From assembly GCA_024734495.1 (NCBI GenBank), contig JALMQS010000156.1, positions 1 to 64,000 of the forward strand: DNA of 64,000 nt. Reading direction: 5' to 3'. This DNA is from Forficula auricularia (Eukaryota; Arthropoda; Insecta; Dermaptera; Forficulidae). Made by a program: the position numbers and the translations under genes. Below are positions 22,801 through 36,000 of the stretch, in pieces. How positions within the stretch are numbered: the first letter of the stretch is position 1; each line of letters begins with the position of its first letter. The notes beneath the pieces were generated by a model. That model ran no database searches and had not been told where the DNA came from. It worked only from the letters and a program-made list of their open reading frames with translations.

Positions 22801-23456
22801 CGAATAATGAAAAAACAAACCGCTCAAAATGGCGAGGGGGGATCAAATAATGAAAATCTAGGCCATTTGAGCAAACTCAACAAAATTTTGTATACATAAT
22901 CAGGGGGCTACCAGAAGACTAAAAAAGCAAAAGCAAACGGCTCAAAGTGGGGGGGGGGGGGATGAAAATCTAGGCCCTTCTACCAAACTCAACCAGAAGT
23001 GTATGGTAAAGTCAAGTGGATGGCCACATCAGAGCGTGTCAATTTATTTATTTTTATTCAAAGTAATTTCATCTCCAGTAGAATTATTATATTATAGTCT
23101 ATTTTAAAAATCTTTAGTTCATTATAAGTAGGTAGTTGCTTTATCATTATTTTTTAAATCAAGTATTTTTATATTTTATTAAAATGTCCAATGATAAAGG
23201 AAGAATATATCTCAAAACGTTTAGATTGCAAATAATAAACGTTTAAAAAAAGGTTAGTATTTATTTAACAACACTTACCATTTGATAATTTGTCCGTGTC
23301 TTCTTTAATAAAAGAATGCTTAAAAACATGACGATACGGAGTAGGCGAGGCTGTATATAAATAATAATTTTCCGAAAGAGTATGACATTCAGCATCAAGT
23401 AATTGAAATAGATTTAGAAAAATAAATAATACTATTATTATCATCCAATAAATCAT
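4263..23456 (-). CDS. Mipp1: Multiple inositol polyphosphate phosphatase (MINPP1/Mipp1), 9 exons
   Basis: Histidine-phosphatase family enzyme that removes phosphates from inositol polyphosphates (InsP6, InsP5) in the ER lumen or outside the cell. Exons: 23456-23279, 21530-21393, 20129-19954, 19188-19063, 17039-16886, 14478-14381, 13831-13722, 11660-11472, 4419-4263. All junctions are GT-AG and phases match; the 1326 coding bases give 441 residues plus TGA. A hydrophobic signal peptide (about residues 1-22, ending LLDA) precedes the mature chain. The catalytic RHGTRYP motif is at residues 71-77. Other family landmarks are [29 protein letters not shown] and [10 protein letters not shown]-glycosylation sequons (NDS, NTT, NIT) fit a secretory protein. 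The usual HAE acid motif near the C-terminus reads H341-S-G. No KDEL-like tail is seen; the protein ends CEI. It is divergent from RPB11. The last intron (4420-11471) is unusually long and full of transposons. The family call is from remembered motifs and is strong. Confidence 0.93.
4801..6407 (-). mobile_element. R2-clade non-LTR retrotransposon fragment (RT end, CCHC, RLE endonuclease)
   Basis: Minus strand, 5' truncated, with several frameshifts. In order: an RT active-site block with F-A-D-D ([20 protein letters not shown] near 6400) and the RT thumb; a CX3CX7HX4C zinc motif ([18 protein letters not shown] near 5507); then the restriction-like endonuclease with PD...D ([20 protein letters not shown] near 5300). 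The 3' end has CCCAATAAACGAAAAA next to the target. It interrupts family A at CCATTGA / GAGCTGATTAG, with about six target bases missing. The frame shifts near 5925 and again before 5600 make this a dead copy. Confidence 0.85.
4968..5510 (-). pseudogene. R2-like C-terminal zinc finger and endonuclease frame
   Basis: Open frame of 180 codons ending at 4968. It has C-R-A-G-C, H and C of the CCHC motif, then RRHD, then RKPDIVA and VLDVQIVS of the PD-(D/E)XK endonuclease, and a long basic tail. Part of the element at 4801-6407. Confidence 0.85.
5900..6439 (-). pseudogene. R2-like reverse transcriptase frame (catalytic FADD to thumb)
   Basis: Begins inside the RT fold: [14 protein letters not shown], then [15 protein letters not shown] and [16 protein letters not shown]. 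The finger and palm parts before it are missing. The frame shifts near 5925, where the reading continues as [20 protein letters not shown] in another frame. Confidence 0.8.
6914..7048 (-). mobile_element. Complete 135-bp mini-Helitron
   Basis: Read on the minus strand it begins TCATATATATATAGAAT after a host A. It ends with hairpin GCCGCC-GAA-GGCGG(AC), then TTGCAGGTAG before a host T. These are the Helitron 5' TC, 3' subterminal hairpin and CTAG-like terminus. GC-rich interior, no coding capacity. Confidence 0.7.
7750..7893 (-). other. Short orphan open segment resembling a BESS-type motif
   Basis: Minus strand, 43 codons from an ATG at about 7878: [17 protein letters not shown], then [17 protein letters not shown] and a stop. 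The spacing of aromatic and Leu residues recalls a BESS motif. An in-frame stop lies just upstream and no partner exon was found. It could be a transposon remnant or chance. Confidence 0.2.
7960..8031. repeat. Short inverted repeat (30-bp arms)
   Basis: AATAAAACTTGAGCAAGATGC and its reverse complement flank a loop of about 17 nt. Confidence 0.6.
8181..8220 (-). ncRNA. Variant hammerhead-like motif (TTGATAA core)
   Basis: Minus strand: TTGATAA, stem II around GGGAG/CTCCC, then GAAACGTTTG. It differs from CUGAUGA at positions 3 and 8 together (U3, A8). Similar copies at 48392-48436 and 57001-57050. Confidence 0.4.
8480..9592. mobile_element. Family A copy with a nested hAT MITE
   Basis: Starts CTTTACCGTACAGGG and ends GTATGGCAAAG. 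Interrupted at 8733-9016. Contains poly-G runs near 9263. Confidence 0.6.
8733..9016. mobile_element. Non-autonomous hAT element with 8-bp TSD
   Basis: Inverted ends share GCGCGGATCC (CAGGCGCGGATCC at left, GGATCCGCGCATA at right). It is flanked by the 8-bp duplication GTACGCTC at 8725-8732 and 9017-9024. Contains poly-C followed by a (CA)n microsatellite at 8851-8886. Confidence 0.75.
9593..11460. other. No exon seen; intronic degenerate repeats
   Basis: Part of Mipp1 intron 8. It holds a dispersed repeat with TATTGTGGGTATATGAATTA near 11040 (relatives near 14950, 41050 and 62040) and a reversed family A fragment at 11212-11445. Nothing coding supported. Confidence 0.5.
11472..11660 (-). 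CDS. Mipp1: Mipp1 exon 8 (acid-motif region)
   Basis: It encodes [40 protein letters not shown], then [19 protein letters not shown]. In vertebrate MINPP1 the histidine here is followed by Ala-Glu, the proton-donor glutamate. Here it is Ser-Gly. The donor is CA|GTAAGT. Confidence 0.93.
11734..11998. mobile_element. Small element flanked by an 8-bp duplication
   Basis: Flanked by CTTTAGAG at 11726-11733 and 11999-12006. The right end AAAGTTTGAGAAACGCTA resembles hAT termini; the left end is degenerate. Confidence 0.45.
12446..13250 (-). mobile_element. Helitron remnant with Pif1-type helicase C-terminus
   Basis: The 3' terminus lies at 12446 on the minus strand: hairpin GCCCGCC-GAA-GGCGGGC, then CAGCTGG and a host T. 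Upstream is the helicase remnant. The inner parts of the element are missing, so this is a degraded autonomous copy. Confidence 0.75.
12670..13250 (-). pseudogene. Helitron RepHel helicase C-terminal fragment
   Basis: The reading starts [15 protein letters not shown], then shifts frame at the T-run near 13080, then [39 protein letters not shown] and [19 protein letters not shown]. The last two are helicase motifs V and VI of Pif1/Helitron helicases. It ends near 12670 after [17 protein letters not shown]. It lies in Mipp1 intron 8's upstream neighbour, intron 7. Confidence 0.85.
13537..13700 (-). mobile_element. Helitron 3' end fragment
   Basis: Minus strand ends GCCGCC-GAA-GGCGGGCC, then TTGCAGCTAG before a host T at 13536. 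The interior is C/G-rich and related to 6914-7048. No matching 5' end is seen. It stops about 20 bp short of Mipp1 exon 7. Confidence 0.65.
13722..13831 (-). CDS. Mipp1: Mipp1 exon 7
   Basis: It encodes [18 protein letters not shown], then [18 protein letters not shown], matching the family LEYLEDLxxYY and CPLLxDLxxF blocks. It ends phase 2 at AAG|GTATCC. A Helitron end lies about 30 bp beyond the donor. Confidence 0.93.
13896..14350. repeat. Fold-back element in Mipp1 intron 6
   Basis: Terminal arms GGTACTTATGTATTAAC and GTTAATACGTAAGTACC, with AAAAAGAA on both outer sides. The two arms are reverse complements through CCGAACCTATTCAAGTT and meet around 14090-14150. Confidence 0.7.
14381..14478 (-). 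CDS. Mipp1: Mipp1 exon 6 (SPWCSIF)
   Basis: It encodes [20 protein letters not shown] then [12 protein letters not shown]. The MYKxCAFExxW and SPWCxxF signatures are family hallmarks. The acceptor is taaatttttcag and the donor AAG|GTATGT. Confidence 0.95.
14571..14720. repeat. Hairpin repeat (30-bp arms)
   Basis: Arms ATGAAATTCAATTGCTTCTT and reverse complement, separated by about 85 nt. Intron 5 of Mipp1. Confidence 0.55.
15150..15865. mobile_element. GAAGTCGGTT repeat, copy 1
   Basis: Begins AACCGACTTCAAAAAA and ends TTTTTGAAGTCGGTT. It contains an inner palindrome (arms about 15155-15295 and 15375-15510) and a 3' part with GTCGAATAGAGAACCTCC. Nearly identical to 42130-42865. Similar ends are, from memory, widespread in arthropod genomes. 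No coding. Confidence 0.7.
15866..16740. other. No gene; intronic repeat debris
   Basis: Mipp1 intron 5. Contains a GGGCCGGATTTATAATCTAT-like hAT end (reverse) near 16395-16430. Otherwise AT-rich. Confidence 0.45.
16762..16836 (+). tRNA. trnN-GUU: tRNA-Asn (GTT), possibly pseudogene
   Basis: Cloverleaf with acceptor GCCTCCG/CGGGGGC, D arm GCGC/GCGC, anticodon stem TTCGG/CCGAA and loop CTGTTAA (anticodon GTT at 16796-16798), and T stem GGTGG/CCACC. The T loop is TTCGAGCA, 8 nt instead of 7, because of an extra A, so function is uncertain. A TTTTT pol III terminator follows at 16843. It lies antisense in Mipp1 intron 5. Confidence 0.85.
16886..17039 (-). CDS. Mipp1: Mipp1 exon 5
   Basis: It starts [16 protein letters not shown] after acceptor ttttttcag and ends EEVISI plus one base at A|GTATGT. 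The conserved Cys-x-x-Trp is present. The tRNA-Asn-like gene begins 49 bp beyond this donor, on the opposite strand. Confidence 0.9.
17400..17640 (-). pseudogene. mariner transposase C-terminal fragment
   Basis: Minus strand: [20 protein letters not shown], then after a frame shift [14 protein letters not shown] and a stop, the typical mariner transposase end. Only the last third remains. Confidence 0.8.
18067..18124 (-). ncRNA. Hammerhead-ribozyme-like motif, opposite arm
   Basis: Same sequence as 18142-18197, on the minus strand in the left arm of the palindrome. Core, stem II and stem I are intact. Confidence 0.7.
18142..18197 (+). ncRNA. Hammerhead-ribozyme-like motif (best example)
   Basis: CTGATGA (18152-18158), stem II GGG-CTAATAA-CCC, GAAA (18173-18176), self-complementary ATATATAT stem III, UC cleavage site (18183-18184). 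Stem I is ACTC/GAGT with an outer TTTGA/TCAAA helix beyond an internal loop. All core positions match the consensus. Confidence 0.7.
18914..18978. repeat. Perfect inverted repeat, 32-bp arms, 1-nt centre
   Basis: ATTATTGTTGTTGTAGAATG... folds on itself around C18946 with no mismatch seen. Mipp1 intron 4. Confidence 0.8.
19063..19188 (-). CDS. Mipp1: Mipp1 exon 4 (FTDTQRT motif)
   Basis: It encodes [20 protein letters not shown], the conserved F-x-T-x-x-Q-R-T motif contributing an active-site arginine, and ends NPDPILR at AGA|GTAAGT. The exon is 42 codons with phase 0 at both ends. Confidence 0.93.
19424..19555. repeat. Inverted repeat
   Basis: Arms share ACAAAATAATGGAATA and AATCAAAAAGYGTGG in opposite orientation, with a loop of about 35 nt. 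Confidence 0.6.
19954..20129 (-). CDS. Mipp1: Mipp1 exon 3
   Basis: The acceptor is attcttttcag. It encodes the helical segment with [20 protein letters not shown], matching the family LxxxGxxELxxIAxRxxxRFP pattern. It ends phase 0 at AGG|GTAAGT. Confidence 0.93.
20284..20335 (-). ncRNA. Hammerhead-like motif
   Basis: Minus strand: CTGATGA, a GTTG/CGAC stem II with an AAATAGAC-type loop, then GAAACGTT and CAG pairing with TTTG as a short stem I. Stem III is only ACGT. Confidence 0.5.
20405..20830. repeat. Fold-back repeat (CTATAG hammerhead family)
   Basis: Arms carry CACAAAGAGAAACAAAGAGG and GACTATAGTTTCGAAGACTT in inverted orientation around 20605. The left arm keeps an intact CTGATGA core on the minus strand (20529-20580). 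The right arm reads CTGGTGA. Confidence 0.7.
20529..20580 (-). ncRNA. Hammerhead-like motif (CTATAG family)
   Basis: Minus strand CTGATGA, GAAGAC-CAA-GTCTTC, GAAA, CTATAG, TC. Same architecture as 501-580. Confidence 0.55.
20930..21230 (-). pseudogene. mariner transposase N-terminal fragment
   Basis: Minus strand: [20 protein letters not shown], then [20 protein letters not shown] and GSKSAI with frame breaks. This is the DNA-binding HTH part of mariner transposases. Mipp1 exons lie between it and the C-terminal fragment at 17400, so they are two separate insertions. Confidence 0.8.
21393..21530 (-). CDS. Mipp1: Mipp1 exon 2 (RHGTRYP catalytic motif)
   Basis: The acceptor is tatatag. The reading enters as [19 protein letters not shown], carrying the nucleophilic histidine and phosphate-binding arginines. 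The donor is A|GTAAGT at 21392-21391, leaving phase 1. Confidence 0.95.
21897..22136. mobile_element. MITE built of GCAATATTGC/GCAACATTG words
   Basis: Inverted ends CCCAGACAGA (21901-21910) and TCTGTCTGGG (about 22123-22132). The interior is a degenerate array of GCAATATTGC, GCAACATTGG and GCAATGTTCCTGCAA units. Related array at 46526-46838. Confidence 0.7.
22344..23011. mobile_element. Family A element, most complete copy
   Basis: CTTTACCATACATATGG start, GTATGGTAAAG end. Includes three imperfect repeats of CAACCAAATTTTGTATACAT spaced about 110-130 bp apart, and a G-run near 22950. It shows the undisturbed target of the R2-like insertion seen in the 4528 copy. Confidence 0.65.
23279..23456 (-). 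CDS. Mipp1: Mipp1 exon 1 (start codon, signal peptide)
   Basis: ATG at 23456 in the context TTAAAAATG. It encodes [20 protein letters not shown] and the DA that follows, a typical signal peptide, then the mature N-terminus beginning EC. It ends one base into a codon at donor G|GTAAGT (23278-23277). Confidence 0.9.
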
Positions 23457-23920
23457 TTTTAAATATGCCAGGTTAATTTTAGGGGAATTTAGTTTTAGTA
23501 ACTTTAGTGCATTTTAACGAAAAAAATCAAAATTTTTGAAAGATTATTTGCTCAATGAACAAAAATAATATTTAAATAAATAATAAATAAGAGAAGAAGG
23601 TGATTGAAAGCGAATTTTCAAATAAACATTTTTGTAGAAAATTGAATTGATTAGATTTAAGGAAATGATAGCTCGTGATTTGAATGGGATGAGATCTTGA
23701 TACCAACTGTCAGATCCAACGAGAAGACAGCAAAGCAAGCCCTTGCGGCGGCAGCTACTGTTGCTAATAATATTCATTACTAATCCATCACTGGTAGCAA
23801 TATAAATAAGGGACCACTTTTAGCTTAGGATTTGTGTCAATTCAAATCTTTTACAGCTATTTCAGCCTACTTTAAGAATTCTATTATACTTAAACCAGAA
23901 GAATCATTAAATATTGAAAA
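23457..23920. promoter_or_regulatory. Shared divergent promoter of Mipp1 (-) and RPB11 (+)
   Basis: A 464-bp spacer between the two start codons. On the plus strand a TATA-like TATAAATAAG (23801-23810) lies 111 bp before the RPB11 ATG, with an initiator-like TCAATTC near 23828. No TATA box is obvious toward Mipp1. Co-regulation is inference only. Confidence 0.5.
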
Positions 23921-29228
<5,308 letters not shown>

Positions 29229-29972
29229 GATTTTTTTTTTAAATGAAAAAAATAATTTAATAATTTGTTTTTTTTTTAATAAGTGTTAAATGTGATGACA
29301 TAAACTTCAGAAAATTATTAACATTTGGTTGAACAAGTCAGTCAACAACAACATTTCTATCCCTTGAAGAAAAAACGAACAATTTTCAAGATAAATTTTA
29401 AGAAAACTTAATAATAAAACAAACAAAAAAAACTGTAATAAATTATTTAATTTATAAATAATATCATCAGTCGTCACATAATTCAAAATGTAAATATTTT
29501 TTTTATTAATAAATAATTAAAAGTAAAAAATAAATTACGGCAAGAAAAAATAATAGTATTGTTATTTCAATAATAAATAAATGTTTCCAGAAAATAGTAA
29601 TAATACTTGTAGGAAAATCAACCCAATAATTGAATATGTATAAATTAATGTAAATATATATTAGATTCAAGTACATTTTAGTAGTTAATATATCTCAATG
29701 ATAATTAAACAAAAAGAGATAAGAGATAATATAAATTAAATTAAATAGGGTCTTTCGTTATCACAAGTTGAAAAAGATGCCAGATAGTATTTTCCGGACT
29801 AATAACGTTATAGCCTTGATAAAGCTATATAGGTATTCCTTGGATATATATATTTATATCTATCTAATATTTACATTTTTTTTTAATATAAAAATAATTT
29901 TATCCCCCTTTTGTTTTTCTTTAAATGTTAAAATATCAGCTTTGAATTACGTCGTTCTATTAATAATAATTA
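29229..29972. other. Convergent 3' region of RPB11 and CLIP
   Basis: 745 bp, very AT-rich, with AATAAA-like words near 29412 (plus). No gene seen. Both 3' UTRs must lie here and may overlap. Confidence 0.5.
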
Positions 29973-30019
29973 TTAAAAGGTTTCTCCTTCGTCGCATTCA
30001 CTTGTGTCGTGACCAAACA
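29973..30019 (-). CDS. CLIP-190: CLIP last exon (second zinc knuckle, stop)
   Basis: Acceptor ttttttttag; it completes V then [14 protein letters not shown] and TAA. Joined to CENCE across the GC-AG intron it gives a full CX2CX4HX4C knuckle ([14 protein letters not shown]) plus the acidic aromatic C-terminus typical of CLIPs. Confidence 0.92.
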
Positions 30020-33000
30020 CTAAAAAAATAAAGAAAGATATATATTAGAAGAAATTTTCTCTTCAGAGAGTGACGGACTGACAGAAATTTCAATTGATAG
30101 GTGATGGAAAGGCAGGCCAAGAATAATAAAAAAAAAATCTCGAATAAAATACACTCACCGGCACAATTAACTGCCCACCTAAGTTTTATTAAATATTTTA
30201 CAATTAAACAAATGTTCAGTTAACGTAGTTGTTTCGCGAGAATACTATCAAAAAGTTAATGCTCGAGTAATATAGAACAGACAATAAGGATTAATAATTC
30301 ATAAGTCCAAAACTAGTTGCTGTTTATGAACCACTACTAGCCAATCCCTTGATCGTTTGACAAATCTGGCAACACTGTCCGAGCTTGTATATATTTTATC
30401 ATAGAAATGTCAGTAAAGTACATTATAAAGGGAGATTTATAAAACAAAAAGTTCTTAATAAGCGATTGAAAGCTGTTGCGACAATGGCTGAAGCGAAAAA
30501 AGTACTAAAGTTAACCCAATTTTTAGGTTAAATATATGCGTTGTTGCCAGCTTGTTTTTAGTGTAAATTTTTCATTATTATCTCAGAAACTGTGTTGTAA
30601 CTATGAATTAAAATTGTCTTAAAAAATGTATTAGTTATTGTTTAATGTTGGTTTAGTTTTTTATAACAATTGTAAGAAGAGTTTCTTAATTATAATTAAA
30701 TATGTATAAAAACTTTCCGATATCCCGTATAGTGCAATGTATAAGAGTATAGAGAAAACTCTATCTTTGGAATTTAATATCTCCGGAACTATAATGTTCA
30801 TAAATTTCGTTTTGCCACCGATGCAAAAGTATTTAAATAATAATCTGTCTAAATGGGAAAAAAATCCTAAGAAAACCCATATGGTGAAACAACTACCTTA
30901 ATTTATTTATTACATTCAATTTCTAGGATCATAAAAGATTAAAAAAATCATAATTTAAACAAGAATATTTATTTTTATTTAAAAAAAACATGAAATTAAA
31001 AAAATGTCATTTTCACATATGGGACAACTTAAAAAGACCTATTCGGAGTCGGAAATCCCCACCAACCACTATCCCGGAACTGAAAGTTGCGGTTTTGGAT
31101 GAGTGGAATAACATACCACAAGCCTATATCAAAAACATTATCGATAGTATTCCCAATCGCTTATAGGAGGTCAATAAAGCCAGAGGACACATGTTATTAA
31201 AAAAAAAAATGTTAAATTCAATAAATAAATTTGAAAAATTAAGTGCTAATGTAAAAATGGCTTTCATATAAAAATGACGTTTTTTTTTAATTTCATGTTT
31301 TGTTTTTTTTTTAAATAAAAATAAATATTCTTGTTTAAATTATGATTTTTAAATCTTTTATGATCCTAGAAATTGAATTTAATAATTAAATTAAGTGAAC
31401 ATTTGTTAAATTGTAAAATATTATATTTAATAAAACTTAGGTGGGCGGTTAATTGTGCCGCTGACTTTAGATTAATTCGATATTTATTTTTTCATCTCTC
31501 AAAAACATTTTCAAACCCTGAAGGAGAGAAAATCCTGCGAAACGTTGGTTTTTGAGTGATAAAAAAAATGAATATCCAATAAATCTATTTTTTCACTATT
31601 CTTGGGCAGCATTTTCATCAATTATCAAATGAGATATATTAAAGTTTTTTTTTTTTTTTAAGATAATCTAGACCAGTGGTTCCCAACCTTTTGAGGCTCA
31701 TCTCCCATTTTCATTGTATGCCTAATTTTAATTTGAAGTAAAGTGTAAATAATAAATCGGTTTTATTATTTTAAACAATTTTATTACCGTATATAAAAAC
31801 AACCATGGCAGCTTTTTCCGGTCACTCTTAAATAAAATAGAAAAAAATTAAAATGTACAGTTTTTCCCCACAGTTGTGGATAAGTATCCATTACTTAGGG
31901 AAAATGGTGTGGGTTTTATGTGAAACATGAGTTTTTAATCTGTAAACTTGTGAAGATGGGCTAATAACCCGAAATATATTGAGTCTGTATAAACCTCTTC
32001 TTTTTATTTCATTCATTGTGAAACTACACTCCCTTTACTTTATTAATTGGTATCCATAAGCTTCATCCAGGCTAACTCTCGTAACCACTCTGCTTGAAAA
32101 TGATTTTCGCCTCACAGTCATACTTCAGGTCTAGAAACTCTGTCTACAATGAGTTATCAAGCTTATAACCACAGCTTCAAACGAGAATGGATCTAGAATC
32201 CAATCCGGAATTTGTAACTTGGTATCTTGATTCCATGTCAGTTTATAACTGGTCAAGGTGATCAGTAAAAATTAGGGTTATGTCTTCTGGGAGTTTAGGA
32301 GTCACATTATAAGACACTGAACCTTTTTTAATTGTCAGAAACTGAATCAGCTCTTTACGGCCAATATTAACCTTGTGAAAATCAAACTTGGCGATGAATG
32401 ATGAAATAATTCATTTGGCCTTGATAAGGTTCATCTTGTACAGTACTATTTTAATTTTAATTTTTCCCCCTTTGAATACTCATCGCCCCCAAATCGCTCC
32501 CCCACTTATTTATTGCCCCAGTGATAACCCAAATCGCCCACTTGGGGACGATCGCCCCCAGGTTGGGAACCACTGATCTATATCATGTAATTTGATGAAT
32601 AAGCAGTCCAGGATAATGAAACAGTATTTCTCGAAGGGTGAACCGAGATTGGAATTAGGTGTACACCGTCTTTGGAATTAGTTTGGAATTCATTAGATAA
32701 TCTATTGTCTTCTACTTGGAAATTAAAGTGGAAGTAGGTGTACACAATTTTAGGTCGCGGTTCACCCCTCGGTATTTTCTAAATAGGAATTTTTAAAAGG
32801 AACCAACTTGCCTTCACAATTTTCACAATAGGATCGAGGGGGCGGCGCTGGAGCTCTTGCTACCCTTGGGGTACTTGGAGGAGAGAGAGACGGGGCTTCT
32901 GTCGCTTGACGAGGACAATCATCAGTATCGTGCAAATCAAATTCATCACAAATATCACAAAATAATCGTGGAGCAACCATTCGAGTTTTAATGCCATTTC

Positions 33001-36000
33001 TAAAAAAATAAATAAATAAAACTCATTTTCATATACTGGTAATCACTAAATCAAATAATAACAAGCCACTTACAAACTTAATTCATCAGCTTCAGCAGGT
33101 GAAACACCAATTTCTAAAATTTCAATTCGAGCTTTGAGTTCATCATTTTTACGTTGCATATCTACAATTACTGAATTTAGAAAATCGATTTGTCCTTGAG
33201 TAAATTCTTGATCTTCAACCAATTTATTATGATTTGGATCTATAAATATAAAACAAATAAATAGATAATTATTATCAATAAAATTGATGAAAAAAAATAA
33301 TAATAAATCAATGTTTGTTTTACCTTCACTATTAGCGTTAGCCTGCGTTGCAGCAACGGCCACTTGCATTTCAACAACTTTACTCTCTAATTGCTTTTTC
33401 TCTAGTTCTAATCCTTCGATTATCGACTTGAATTGAGAGGCTTTGAAATTCTCAGCTTTATGAGATAAAAGCTAAAAATTTCCAAAGAATTATTAGTAAA
33501 AAAATATATAATATTTAGTTTTTCTTCTATATTTAAGGAGGTTCTTTCGCGACAATCCACACAAAAAGTTTTAGCCTCGTAACCACTCTATAAATATGAA
33601 CGGAACTAAAATATTAGGTTATGTTTTTTAACGTGACTGTACCACTCACACTACGAAATCTCTATATGGATACACACATACTTGCCGGATCGTTTCCAAG
33701 CCATTGTGCTTATATCCCCTCCACTAAAAATAATCGCCCAAATATGTTTTTTTGTTTTTTATCAAAACTAAGTGGTAAATAATTTCAATTTTTTTTAAGT
33801 TACTCCGAATATATTATTCTAACAAATATTAGTTTTTTCTATATATTACATTATCATAAGGGTCAAATATTAGTTTTTCATCAATATGGTGAAAGTCCTT
33901 CAATGAAAAAAAATAAAATAATGATCATATCCACACCCTTTCCCTATCTACCCTATGTAAAAGATGTCATTTTTAATTGCAATTATATCATGTTTGGTGA
34001 GGGTAAATCGTCTTCAAATTTTAACAGTATGTGTATTATGTTTTTCATGACTTATATTCCAAGTTTCAAAGAGTTTTTGAATTTTTGCATTTGTGAAAGA
34101 ACTACCTTAAATAAGTAAATAAAAAATTTGCAATTTCAAACAATTGGTGATTCAACCCGAAAAAGTATACCAGATCTTCAACTTGATCCACAGTCTTAAC
34201 AAGAAAATAATTTAAAACCTTTTGATATAAACCACATTATGCATTATTTAATACATACAATTAAATAAGCAATGGTTGTATAATATATGGAATCAGTTTC
34301 TCGAAAGCGGATCTAAGGATTTCGATGGAAATCAGAGATTATGGGGTTTATGGGTCGAGAAATCGACAGGCTCTTAACTTCGAGGAACTTTAATTTGATA
34401 GGTTTTTTTCTTAATTAAAGTAATTATTTACAGGTTTGTGTAAAAGATTTCCTTTCTACTTTGAATGCACACAGACAATGCACTGGGTCAGGTCATTTTT
34501 TTTCAAAGACCTTGTTTGGAGAGGTATTTTTGGGCTATTTCTCCAGGTCATTTTTAACCAACTTATTATATCGACAATATTTTTTCTCGCGAAACGTTTG
34601 AATTATCAATAAACGTTTTAGGATTATTTTTATAAAGAACCGTATTCATTTATTTTATTTATTTATTATATAGCCAGGTCTCAGTTTTGGAAAAAATTAT
34701 TTAATTAAACTAATTATTAACAGATAGTTGAATAAACATTAATCATGTGGATGAATCAAAACAAAACATGTTGTTGATTAAATAAACAATAATTAGAAAC
34801 AAAAAAAATTGTCAAGAGAAAGCTTGGTCTTCTAGGTACTAGTAATAAACTAACAAAAATAGAGGACGTTTCGATCACTTAATCTGGGTTCGTTTTCAAT
34901 TGGGAGATACCCTGGCAAAGGATTAAAAGTAAAAATTGACATATTTAATCACATAACCAGGCGTTTTAAGAAACTTATCCACTTTTGAATAATATATTTT
35001 CAAAAAAATATTATGTTAAATTTAAAACATAACAAGGAGAAAATTTTCTCAAAATGTCTGATTAAGGTAGTTCTTTCGCGACAATCCACAAAAAGTTTTA
35101 GCCTCGTAACCACTATAAATATGAACGGTGTTAAAATTTTAGGTTATATTTTTTTAACCTGACTGTACATTTTACGCTACTACATTCTATTTATGAATGG
35201 ATCGTTTCCAAGCCATTGATATTTTATCCCCTCTAAATATAATCGCCCAAATATGTATTTTTTTTTTTTTTTTTATCATAACTACATGGTAAATAATTTC
35301 AATTTTTTTTCAAGGTACTCCGAATATATTATTCTAACAAATATTAGTTTTTCATCAAGATGGTGAAAGTCCTTCAATGAAAAAAAATAAAATAATGATC
35401 ATTTTTCCACCCTTTCCCAATCAACCATATGTAAAAAATTTCATTTTTAATCTCAATTATTTCATGTTTGGTGCGGTAAATCGTCTTCAAATTTTAACAG
35501 TGTGTTTATTATGCTTTTAATGACTTTATATTCCAAGTTTCGAAGACTTGATTTTTTACATTTGTGAAAGAACTACCTTAAATAATTGAATATTTCAATT
35601 TTTGTTAAAACTATTTTTTTTTCATTAAAATAAAAATATATTTTAATAATCATAAATAAGTGTTATATTACCTCTTTTTTTAATTTTTGTGTTTCATTTT
35701 CTTTTTCGTTTATTAGACTTTTTAAAGTTTCTAAACTTTGCTGCAAATTGGCAACTTCTTTTTCCTTTTGTTTCGTTATTTCTTCCTCTCTAAAAAATAA
35801 ATAATTACAAATTTTTAGAAGATTTTACATAAAAATCATGAAATTTGCCTTAAATATTTAATTCTTTGAGCTATGAGTGGAAAATAATATTTATATTTAT
35901 TGGACTGAAGATAAGGGCAATTTCTTAGATATAGTCTTAAACAAATAAAAATTTTCTAAATAAAATAGAGACATTATATACCTTTTTTTAATCGAATCTA

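Noticed and set aside
32762..32811. CLIP stop codon at 32762 as the true C-terminus
   Set aside because: The reading after CENCE has no knuckle residues, while a GC donor and a far exon restore them exactly in frame. Kept only as a possible alternative form.
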